DNA from: Gammaproteobacteria bacterium
GTDB lineage: Bacteria; Pseudomonadota; Gammaproteobacteria; Arenicellales; UBA868
Length of the DNA stretch: 64,000 nucleotides
Assembly: GCA_022451485.1 (NCBI GenBank)
Contig: JAKUQS010000013.1
Span: 1 to 64,000 of the forward strand
Direction: 5' to 3'
Shown one piece after another: positions 45,710 to 53,229 of the stretch. Below the pieces are notes generated by a model, which saw nothing but the letters and a program-made list of their open reading frames with translations, searched no databases and was not told the origin of the DNA. The translations under genes and the position numbers were made by a program. Each line of letters begins with the position of its first letter. The first letter of the stretch is position 1.

Positions 45710-46665
45710 TCTCGAATACCTCGGCCGGTTAGGCGAAGAAATACGTCTTCAAGAGTGGCGTGACGGTGAAGCACTTGTTCTAATTTCAAGTCATCTATTG
45801 CGGTGGCCAGTCTTGTCGAATCACTTGTATAGGCATAGGTGGTATCACCACTGTATTCAAGTCGGGTTGCCACATGCTCTATGGCTTGTTTTTGCAATGG
45901 ATTCAGTGTGTCCCTTATTTCCACTACTGCTTTTTCACAATGTGTCGCAATTAGTTCTTTGGTGCTCCCGCGGGCGACGGCATGACCGTGATCGATGAGA
46001 ACAAGGTTGTCACACAGTCGTTCCGCTTCTTCCAGGTAATGGGTGGTTAGGATGATCGTTTTGCCCGATCGTTTTAGGCCGTGGATTAAGGCCCATACGA
46101 GGTGGCGTGCCTGTGGATCAAGCCCCGTGGTAGGCTCATCAAGCACTAGGAGTTCAGGATCATTGACTAGCGCTCGCGCAATCGTGAGTCGCCGCTTCAT
46201 TCCCCCAGATAACGTACTCACGCGACTGTGGCGGCGATCACTCAGTTCGACCAGGTTCAGCAATTCCTCGATTTCGTGCTGCATAACATCTGGGCGCAGT
46301 CCAAAATAACGGGCATAGATAGTGATATTCTCGATCACACTGAAATCCGGGTCGAGTGTGTCAGCCTGGGGTACAACGCCAGTCCGTGCACGAATGTCGC
46401 GACCGTGGCGACGAATATCTTTGCCGAACACTTCAAGGACACCGTCGCTCGGAGGTGACTGACCCAATATCATTCGTAGGGTGGTTGATTTTCCCGCACC
46501 GTTCGGTCCGAGTAATCCGAAACAGGTGCCTGCCCTAATGGCCAGATTGAGATCATGTACAACAGTTAATTTTCCGAAGGACTTACACAGCCCTTTGCAT
46601 CTGATGAGAGCATCGCCAACAGAACAGGTTGGTGTTTGTGCGTCGACGTTGGTCTTTGACAACAT
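45706..46665 (-). CDS. ABC-2 type transporter ATP-binding protein (NodI-like)
   Basis: 319-aa ATPase from ATG 46665 (an ATG at 46695, inside the preceding gene, is also in frame). Walker A GPNGAGKST, signature LSGGMKRRLTIARAL, Walker B LLVLDEPTTGLDPQARH, H-loop TTHYLEEAERLC, followed by the C-terminal extension common in NodI/DrrA-type exporters. It is coupled to the permease gene downstream. Substrate unknown. Confidence 0.87.
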   Translation of the reverse strand: MLSKTNVDAQTPTCSVGDALIRCKGLCKSFGKLTVVHDLNLAIRAGTCFGLLGPNGAGKSTTLRMILGQSPPSDGVLEVFGKDIRRHGRDIRARTGVVPQADTLDPDFSVIENITIYARYFGLRPDVMQHEIEELLNLVELSDRRHSRVSTLSGGMKRRLTIARALVNDPELLVLDEPTTGLDPQARHLVWALIHGLKRSGKTIILTTHYLEEAERLCDNLVLIDHGHAVARGSTKELIATHCEKAVVEIRDTLNPLQKQAIEHVATRLEYSGDTTYAYTSDSTRLATAIDDLKLEQVLHRHATLEDVFLRLTGRGIRD

Positions 46666-46667
46666 GG

Positions 46668-47456
46668 TTAGGATGGGAATGTCTCTCGATACCATGCAGG
46701 CAGGGCGCCAATCGACGGCAGCTCCCAGTCGCTGTCTACCGGGGTCGGCGCATCGGCATTGGCACCACTTCGAACAAACAATGTTTTTAGACCCATTGAG
46801 CGGGCACCGCGGATATCCGCTTCCAGGCTGTCTCCGATCATGATGGTATGTTCAGGATCAAATCCTGATTTAGCCAACGCCAATTGAAAGAATCCAGCGT
46901 TGGGTTTGCCGATGGTGGTAATCGGGATATCAGTGACCGACTCTAGCGCTGCGACGATACCGCCAAGTCCGAGACGCATGATGCCCCCGTCTGGAAACGT
47001 TGGGTCCCGGTGCATAGCTATCGGCTCGGCGCCGCCTTCGATTAAGTGCCAGGCAGCATCGAGCTGCCCAAAATCGGGCCATTTGCTGATTCCCATCACG
47101 ACGACATCGGCATCGCGTGGCGAGGCATCCTGAATGACCGTATGACCGGCCTGCCGAAACATATCCTCAACCGAGCTATCGGTGATTAGGAAACAGCGGG
47201 CTTTGTCATAATGGCGGGTCACATAGTCGACCGTCGCTTGAGAAACCGCAAAAATTTCTTCACCGGGGATGTCATAGCCGAATGTGGCAAGTTGCTCTTC
47301 CACTCGGCTGACCGACATGCGTGTCGTGTTGGTGACCAGCAAAATCTGGCCACGGATACTGCGGATGAACCGAATCGCCTCTGGTCCACCTTCGATCGGG
47401 AGGTTGCCGTCGTACAAGACGCCGTCAATGTCGATGAAAAAGTCAAAATGAGGCAA
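46668..47456 (-). CDS. HAD-superfamily phosphatase, subfamily IIA (NagD/LHPP-like)
   Basis: 262-aa hydrolase. The nucleophile motif is FIDIDGVLYDG near residue 7, motif II LLVTNTTR, the IIA cap lies in the middle, motif III is the lysine in IGKPNAGFF, and motif IV is MIGDSLEADIRGA. This family dephosphorylates small metabolites; the substrate is not evident. It lies 36 bp after the second potC-like gene and is followed by the ABC-2 exporter genes. Confidence 0.87.
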   Translation of the reverse strand: MPHFDFFIDIDGVLYDGNLPIEGGPEAIRFIRSIRGQILLVTNTTRMSVSRVEEQLATFGYDIPGEEIFAVSQATVDYVTRHYDKARCFLITDSSVEDMFRQAGHTVIQDASPRDADVVVMGISKWPDFGQLDAAWHLIEGGAEPIAMHRDPTFPDGGIMRLGLGGIVAALESVTDIPITTIGKPNAGFFQLALAKSGFDPEHTIMIGDSLEADIRGARSMGLKTLFVRSGANADAPTPVDSDWELPSIGALPAWYRETFPS

Positions 47457-47492
47457 GGTCAGAGTCCTTGTCTGTACTACGGAAGCCCTAGT

Positions 47493-48440
47493 CTAACGAT
47501 GACCGGGTCGTTCAGGTGTCCCCATATCCACTTGGTGTCGATGTATGTCGCCAGATTGGTCGCGCGAGTGGTGATTTTTGTCGTTGAACGGGGATACGCT
47601 GGTGTTACCTGTCCCTGCTATCTGTAGATCGCGATCCCGCTGCTGCTGTTGACGCAGAAGCAGCCAGCCGGCGATGAATACCCCTATTGCGACGACTAGA
47701 ATAATAATCGTCGCGAGTGCGTTGATGTCGGGCCGAAGACCCAGGCGGACCCTCGAGTAAATCAACATAGGCAATGTATTCGACCCGGGCCCGGAGACAA
47801 AACTCGCAATCACCAGGTCATCCAGCGACAGGGTAAAAGCGAGCAACCAACCTGCTATAAGGGCCGGTGCCAACAGGGGGAGGGTGATGTCCAGAAGCAC
47901 TCGAAAAGGCTTTCCCCCAAGGTCCTGCGCAGCTTCTTCGAGATGTTGACCAATGCCGGAGAGGCGTGCGCGGATGATGATCGCAACATAGGCCATAGAA
48001 AAAGTGATGTGCGCGATGGTGATTGTTGTCATTCCTCGCTCACTGGGCCAGCCGATGATACTGTTTAGAGAAATAAAGAGCAGGAGAAGTGACAGGCCGG
48101 TAATGACTTCAGGCATTACCAGAGGCGCAGTAATCATTCCCGTGAATAGGGTTCGCCCTTTGAATTGACCAATGCGAGCCAGAGCCAGGCCCGCCAGCGT
48201 GCCCAGTATCGTGGCGAAGGTCGCGTTAAGGAACGCAATCTTCAGACTTAGCATGAGAGCTGACCAGACCTCCTCGCTTTCAAAGAGTACGCGGTACCAG
48301 CGCATGGAAAAGCCCCCCCAGACAGGGACCAGTTTTGAGTAATTAAATGAGTAGACCACTAGCATGGCCATAGGAACATAAAGAAACGCGAGCCCAAAAC
48401 AGAGCATTGAGAAGAGAAATACGGAAGGCTTCTTGCCCAT
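47493..48440 (-). CDS. Putrescine-type ABC permease (PotC/PotI-like), system 2
   Basis: 315-aa permease with six hydrophobic segments and EAA loop EEAAQDLGGKPFRVLLDITLPLLAPAL. A hydrophilic tail of about 55 residues follows the last helix (RQQQQRDRDLQIAG onward), longer than usual. It starts 3 bp after the stop of its partner permease gene. It belongs to the PotFABC-type system read away from the Rieske oxygenase gene. Confidence 0.87.
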   Translation of the reverse strand: MGKKPSVFLFSMLCFGLAFLYVPMAMLVVYSFNYSKLVPVWGGFSMRWYRVLFESEEVWSALMLSLKIAFLNATFATILGTLAGLALARIGQFKGRTLFTGMITAPLVMPEVITGLSLLLLFISLNSIIGWPSERGMTTITIAHITFSMAYVAIIIRARLSGIGQHLEEAAQDLGGKPFRVLLDITLPLLAPALIAGWLLAFTLSLDDLVIASFVSGPGSNTLPMLIYSRVRLGLRPDINALATIIILVVAIGVFIAGWLLLRQQQQRDRDLQIAGTGNTSVSPFNDKNHHSRDQSGDIHRHQVDMGTPERPGHR

Positions 48441-48443
48441 GAG

Positions 48444-49370
48444 CTACCCGTTGTTCTCTTTTGATTGAATGCGTTGATACAGCATCATGGGAATCACTAA
48501 AACCAGAAGCAGAACAATGGCGACCGCCGATGCCACAGGCCAATCGTGGTTGGCGTTAAATTCGTTGTACAGCACACGACCGATCATCAACACATTGCCA
48601 CCGCCAAGAAGGTCGGGTATTACAAATTCGCCGGTCGCTGGGATGAAAACCAACAGTGAGCCAGCCATGATGCCGGGGGTTGTCAGGGGTAAGGTGACGG
48701 TGAAAAATGTCGTAAAAGGTCGAGCACCAAGGTCGGCCGCGGCCTCGTGAATTGTGTGATCCAACTTTTCCATGTTGGCGTAGAGCGGCAGAATCATGAA
48801 CGGCAGATAGGAATAGACAATGCCGATATGTACCGCGAATTCGGAGTACATCAAACGGATGGGCCGATTGATCAATCCGAAATAAATCAGAATATTGTTG
48901 ATCGTGCCTTGATCGGCAAGAAGACCCATCCAGGCATAAATTCGCAGCAGAAAGGATGTCCAAAAGGGCAGGATGATCAACATGAGGAGCACGAAGCGTG
49001 TTGTCGGTGTTGATCGGACTATTGCATAAGCAATGGGATAACCAAGTAGCAAACAGAGGATGGTCGAGATTGTTGAAATTCTGATTGAGTTGACATACGT
49101 CTTGATGTAGAGCGAGTCTTCCCACAGATAAGCGTAATTGTCGAATACAAGGTGTACCGATAGCGCGCCGTTCTGAGCGATGTCAAAAAGTGGGGAGAAC
49201 GGTGGGCTCGCAATCAAAGACTCAGCGACACTGATTTTGAAAACGATAACAAAGGGTGCCAGGAAAAAAATCAGAAGCCAGTAAAACGGAACCGCAATGA
49301 TGACGCCGTTTAACGAAAACTGTAGTTTTTGGGTTAACCGGGTCATTCGGTGCGGTAACGCCTTTGCCAT
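48444..49370 (-). CDS. Putrescine-type ABC permease (PotB/PotH-like), system 2
   Basis: 308-aa permease of standard PotH length, without the long insert seen in the PotB-like protein of system 1. EAA loop EAAADLGARPFTTFFTVTLPLTTPGI. Located 28 bp after the ATPase gene and 3 bp before the second permease gene. Confidence 0.88.
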   Translation of the reverse strand: MAKALPHRMTRLTQKLQFSLNGVIIAVPFYWLLIFFLAPFVIVFKISVAESLIASPPFSPLFDIAQNGALSVHLVFDNYAYLWEDSLYIKTYVNSIRISTISTILCLLLGYPIAYAIVRSTPTTRFVLLMLIILPFWTSFLLRIYAWMGLLADQGTINNILIYFGLINRPIRLMYSEFAVHIGIVYSYLPFMILPLYANMEKLDHTIHEAAADLGARPFTTFFTVTLPLTTPGIMAGSLLVFIPATGEFVIPDLLGGGNVLMIGRVLYNEFNANHDWPVASAVAIVLLLVLVIPMMLYQRIQSKENNG

Positions 49371-49398
49371 CGGTTCCGCCCCGCGAAGATTCTGCTGA

Positions 49399-50556
49399 TC
49401 ATTCGGTCAGTAACACCGAGTCAGCTGAGGTCCAGTGAAGGTAAACGGTGTCACCCCAATCAGCAATCAGCTGACTGCCCCGTGAACGACTCTGATTCGG
49501 ATGAGTTACTTCAACAATGTCGCCGTGTTGTGTCTTCACACGATAGGTCGAAAGATTGCCCGTGTAAGCAATGTCATCGACAGTACCGATCAGCTGGTTC
49601 ATTTTCTCACTGGCTGTGGGTGTTCTGGAGATTGTGATTTTTTCCGGTCGCACCGCCAGCCAAATCGAGCTTCCATTATCAAGGTGTTGCGTATGTTCGA
49701 CCTGACATTGAAGGTCATGTTTTTTCAATGCGATGGTGTAGAGGTCATTATTGTGCGTAAGCGCGCACCCAGCGAAGAGATTGACGGATCCGATGAAGCT
49801 TGCAATAAACCGGTTATCCGGATTCTCGTAGAGATCAGTGGGTGGCCCGACCTGAATAAAGCGGCCTTCATCCATTACAGCAATTCGCGTAGCAAGAGTC
49901 ATTGCTTCTTCCTGGTCATGGGTAACGACGATAAAGGTCACTCCGAGTTGCTCCTGAATGCGCATCAATTCGAATTGAGTCTGTTCGCGTAGTCGTTTGT
50001 CGAGCGCAGCCAGGGGTTCATCAAGGAGCAGCACCTTGGGACGTTTGACGAGGGCTCGGGCAAGTGCCACGCGTTGCCGTTCTCCGCCGGAAAGTTGATG
50101 TGGTTTTCGTTTGGTAAATCCCGAAAGCTCTACCATCGTGAGTATCTGGTCAACGCGTTCGCTAATTTCCTCTTTTGGGGTGCCGTCACGTTTGAGTCCG
50201 TAGGCCACATTCTGTGCCACGTTCATATGTGGAAAAAGTGCGTACGATTGGAACATCATGTTCACGGGGCGTTCGTACGCGGGCATCTGCGTCATGTCAA
50301 CACCATCGATCCACACCTTGCCAGATGTCGGTGTCTCAAGCCCTGCAAGAATGCGGAGAAGCGTAGTCTTTCCGCAGCCAGATGCTCCCAGTAGGCAGAA
50401 AAGCTCACCACGAAAAATCTCTAGATCAACCTGATCAACTGCGGTGAATGCACCGAATGTTTTGGTGATCCCATCTACCTTTATAAAGGGCACAGTGTCT
50501 GGATCAAGCCAGGGTTGATCCGAGGGGTCAAGGGCGTTGGACATGCGCTGGCTCAA
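49399..50556 (-). CDS. Putrescine-type ABC ATPase (PotA/PotG-like), system 2
   Basis: 385-aa ATPase: Walker A GASGCGKTT, Q-loop MFQSYALFPHMNVAQNV, signature LSGGERQRVALARAL, Walker B LLLDEPLAALDK, H-loop FIVVTHDQEEA, then a TOBE-type C-terminal domain (about residues 290-380). It is separated from the upstream potF-like gene by 80 bp containing an intrinsic terminator, so it is expected to be expressed by read-through or at a lower level than the binding protein. Confidence 0.9.
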   Translation of the reverse strand: MSQRMSNALDPSDQPWLDPDTVPFIKVDGITKTFGAFTAVDQVDLEIFRGELFCLLGASGCGKTTLLRILAGLETPTSGKVWIDGVDMTQMPAYERPVNMMFQSYALFPHMNVAQNVAYGLKRDGTPKEEISERVDQILTMVELSGFTKRKPHQLSGGERQRVALARALVKRPKVLLLDEPLAALDKRLREQTQFELMRIQEQLGVTFIVVTHDQEEAMTLATRIAVMDEGRFIQVGPPTDLYENPDNRFIASFIGSVNLFAGCALTHNNDLYTIALKKHDLQCQVEHTQHLDNGSSIWLAVRPEKITISRTPTASEKMNQLIGTVDDIAYTGNLSTYRVKTQHGDIVEVTHPNQSRSRGSQLIADWGDTVYLHWTSADSVLLTE

Positions 50557-50585
50557 GTCAGGCAGTGGTGTGGATTGTGATCAAT

Positions 50586-50620
50586 AAAAAGGGGTGCCAC
50601 CACGTCGGTGGTGACACCCC
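50586..50620 (-). terminator. Intrinsic terminator between the potF-like gene and its ATPase gene
   Basis: Minus strand: near-perfect stem with GGGGTG and CACCAC pairing GTGGTG and CACCCC (50591-50620), one mismatch pair and a short loop, followed directly by TTTTT (50586-50590). It sits 17 bp after the potF-like stop codon. Confidence 0.85.
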
Positions 50621-50636
50621 AGCAAAAGGCAGTGCG

Positions 50637-51755
50637 CTAGTTTCCAGACTTGAACTTGACCCATGCCCGTGTCCGAGCTTTTTCAACCTTCGGAGGAACG
50701 ACGGCCAGGGTATACATTTGTGCGACCGCGTCTGCCGGTGGATAGGCAGCCGTGCTGCCTGTGACTGCCGGGTCCACCAGCGACAAGGCACCCTGGTTGG
50801 CGGTGGCGTACCAGGTGTAGTTACTGTCATTGGCGGCGACTTCCGGTCTCATCATGTAATTTAGAAAGAGATGGGCATTCTCGACATTCTTGGCATCTGC
50901 TGGGATAACCCAACCATCGATCCACACATTGGCGGCGCCGGGTCCGGGGGGCGAAAAGAAATCCAATACAACGCCCGTGTTGGCTTCTTCAGCACCAGAC
51001 ATGGCAAGCAGTCCGTCTGGCCCCCACGTGACGGCCAAGCAGAATTCTTTCTCTGGCATTTTCTGATAGGCGTAATTATCGAACGTTTTTATGTACGGCC
51101 GTATCTTCAATAGCATGTCGGCTGCTTTGGCGTAATCTGCAAGGTCTTTGGAGCTTGGATCGAGTCCCAGGTAGGCTAAAGCCATAGGAATGATGTCGGT
51201 CGGAGAATCAAGAAAAGCAACGCCACACTGCGCGAGTTTTTCCATATATTCGGGTTTGAAGATTAAATCCATTGAGCCAATTGGAGCATTCGGTAAGACA
51301 CTACGAACCAGTTCTTCGTTATAGGTCACACCGTGGGTGCCCCACATAAAAGGAATCACATATTGGTTGCCTTCATCCCAATTGCTCGCCAGTTGCCCCA
51401 TGACATCCGTCCGCATATGTTTGAGATTCGGCAATTTCGACTTATCAAGAGGCTGCAGAATGTTGCCAGCTGGAATCAATCGTCCGATGGCTGAGCCACT
51501 GTGGCTGACAACATCGTAACCGGAGCTTCCCGCTAGGAGTTTTGCGTCTGCGGTTTCCACCGAGTCGTAATTGTCGTAGGTCACTTTGATACCAAATTCT
51601 TTCTCAAAATCCGCGATGGTGGTTTCGCCGATATACTCAGCCCAGTTGTAGACGTTGAGTGTTCCAGCGGCGAATACTGGCACCGTGATCAGACTGACTA
51701 CCAGTGTCAACACACTGGTCAGGGTGAATTTAGCTGTGAGGGAAAAAACTTTCAT
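50637..51755 (-). CDS. potF: Putrescine/polyamine-binding periplasmic protein (PotF-like), system 2
   Basis: 372-aa binding protein; signal peptide ends near VFAAG and the mature chain starts TLNVYNWAEYIGE. By my alignment from memory with E. coli PotF, several amine-binding residues are kept: W38, W244, D247, D280, Y316, with F276 becoming W278, D39 becoming E40 and the ligand Glu185 replaced near TDII. Retained carboxylates and aromatic residues imply a cationic amine ligand, while the changes imply one different from plain putrescine. ATG 51755 has GAGGAAGG just upstream. It is divergent from a Rieske oxygenase gene across 331 bp. Confidence 0.88.
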   Translation of the reverse strand: MKVFSLTAKFTLTSVLTLVVSLITVPVFAAGTLNVYNWAEYIGETTIADFEKEFGIKVTYDNYDSVETADAKLLAGSSGYDVVSHSGSAIGRLIPAGNILQPLDKSKLPNLKHMRTDVMGQLASNWDEGNQYVIPFMWGTHGVTYNEELVRSVLPNAPIGSMDLIFKPEYMEKLAQCGVAFLDSPTDIIPMALAYLGLDPSSKDLADYAKAADMLLKIRPYIKTFDNYAYQKMPEKEFCLAVTWGPDGLLAMSGAEEANTGVVLDFFSPPGPGAANVWIDGWVIPADAKNVENAHLFLNYMMRPEVAANDSNYTWYATANQGALSLVDPAVTGSTAAYPPADAVAQMYTLAVVPPKVEKARTRAWVKFKSGN

Positions 51756-51832
51756 GGTCCTTCCTCGGGTTAGTCCTATGTTTGTTGGTAAAAACATCGT
51801 GCACCTACCGGGGTTGGCAGGAGCCCTCTGGT

Positions 51833-51847
51833 TCGATAGTGTATCGA
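51833..51847. promoter_or_regulatory. Palindrome in the divergent potF-like / Rieske intergenic region
   Basis: TCGATA-GTG-TATCGA is a perfect 15-bp palindrome between the two divergent genes. In the same gap ATGTTTGTTGG occurs twice as a direct repeat (51778-51788 and 51847-51857). These could be regulator sites for the uptake and catabolic genes; no regulator gene is adjacent. Confidence 0.3.
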
Positions 51848-52086
51848 TGTTTGTTGGCCCGTGTGCAGATACGAGTACTGATGCTAGTGTGAGATATGAA
51901 CAGTCACGCTAATTGTTGATTTGGCAGGGGAAAGGTGCTGACCGGTCGTGATCAACACGCCACTATATACGTCCTCAGGCCCATTAAAGTAACAATAGAT
52001 CAGTTGAGCGCACCCAAATGTTTAAAGAAAAGCGGCCGAAAAATGAAGCAGGAAGTGATATTCCTGACAAGGGTTCGGGAGCAGAT

Positions 52087-53229
52087 ATGCTGGCACCTTG
52101 GACCTATCGTTCGGAAGAACTAACAGCCCTCGAGTTGGAAGCACTATTTCTTAGTGATTGGTTGTTGGCAGGTCATGTGAGCGAGATTCCAAACAGCGGG
52201 GACTACACCACCTTTAACATTGGCGGCGAGCGAGCCGTCTTGATCCGTGACGAAGAAGGACGAATCGGGGCATTTCATAATGTTTGTCGTCATCGAGGGA
52301 GTCGAGTGGTTGGCGCAGACCGTGGACACTGTCGGCGCACCATGGTTTGTCCGTTTCACGGTTGGACCTATCATCTGGATGGTCGACTGAAACAGGTCCC
52401 ATCACCAGGCACGTTCGACCAACTGGAAATCGGGTCGAACGGACTAATACGGATCGAACTCGAAATGTGGCATGGATTTCTTTTTATTCGTTTTCGGTCG
52501 GGTGGGCAGTCGCTCGCTGAACGATTGGCTGCAGTTGAAGAAAAGGTTACGCACTATCGCTTGAGCGAACTGCTGCCGCTTGGCAGTCGGAGTGTTGTCG
52601 AGTTGCCCTATAACTGGAAACTGATCCACGACGTCGATAACGAAGGCTATCATGTCCCAACTGCCCATCCGTCGTTGCACTCGCTGTATGGCAGAGATTA
52701 CCGGGATGCATTGATGGGCGATGTGCCGATCTCAGTCGCTCGGGTGGATAAAGATGTATCACCGTTTTGGAGTGTTGATTATTATAAGAAGCTGCTGCCA
52801 TCGTTCGATCATTTGCCACAATCAGAACAGCGTGTTTGGTTTTACTTTGCGGTGTTCCCGAATCTTGTTTTTGTACTGTATCCCGAAATGGTGGAGTTCT
52901 ACATGACCGTGCCTGTGTCGGCGGGCAAGTCATTGGTGATTGGGCAATGCTTCGGGCTGCAGGACAGCCGTCGGGAGACACGAGCCGTGCGTTATCTCAA
53001 TCAAAGGATTAATGAGCGAACTGTGCGTGAGGACGAAAATCTAGCCCTCTGGTTGCAGGAGTCTTTCGCTAGTAGCGTTTATCCTCGTGACAACCTGTCG
53101 ACTCTGGAATTCGGGGTTGCTTATTTCCATCAGCAACTGAAGGTAAAGTTGCCGGTGTTAGATTTGGAGATGGCGCCGCAGATAGGTCATTTGGCTGTAC
53201 TCAATCAGAAAATGTTGAATAACGCATGA
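52087..53229 (+). CDS. Rieske non-heme iron oxygenase, alpha subunit (quaternary-amine demethylase type)
   Basis: 380 aa from ATG 52087, chosen because GGGAG precedes it by five bases; the in-frame ATG at 52018 adds 23 non-conserved residues and has no ribosome-binding site. Rieske cluster ligands C67, H69, C88, H91 (CRHRG ... CPFHGW). Mononuclear iron site in NWKLIHDVDNEGYHVPTAHP: H189 and H194, with D182 at the position that bridges to the neighbouring Rieske centre. Relatives oxidise N-methyl groups of glycine betaine, stachydrine or carnitine. It is translationally coupled to a trimethylamine-dehydrogenase-like flavoprotein gene. No reductase gene is adjacent. Confidence 0.9.
   Translation: MLAPWTYRSEELTALELEALFLSDWLLAGHVSEIPNSGDYTTFNIGGERAVLIRDEEGRIGAFHNVCRHRGSRVVGADRGHCRRTMVCPFHGWTYHLDGRLKQVPSPGTFDQLEIGSNGLIRIELEMWHGFLFIRFRSGGQSLAERLAAVEEKVTHYRLSELLPLGSRSVVELPYNWKLIHDVDNEGYHVPTAHPSLHSLYGRDYRDALMGDVPISVARVDKDVSPFWSVDYYKKLLPSFDHLPQSEQRVWFYFAVFPNLVFVLYPEMVEFYMTVPVSAGKSLVIGQCFGLQDSRRETRAVRYLNQRINERTVREDENLALWLQESFASSVYPRDNLSTLEFGVAYFHQQLKVKLPVLDLEMAPQIGHLAVLNQKMLNNA

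Noticed and set aside
51898-51915. TGTGA ... TCAC pair resembling a CRP site in the potF/Rieske gap
   Set aside because: The half-sites are 11 bases apart instead of 6, so it does not fit the CRP consensus.
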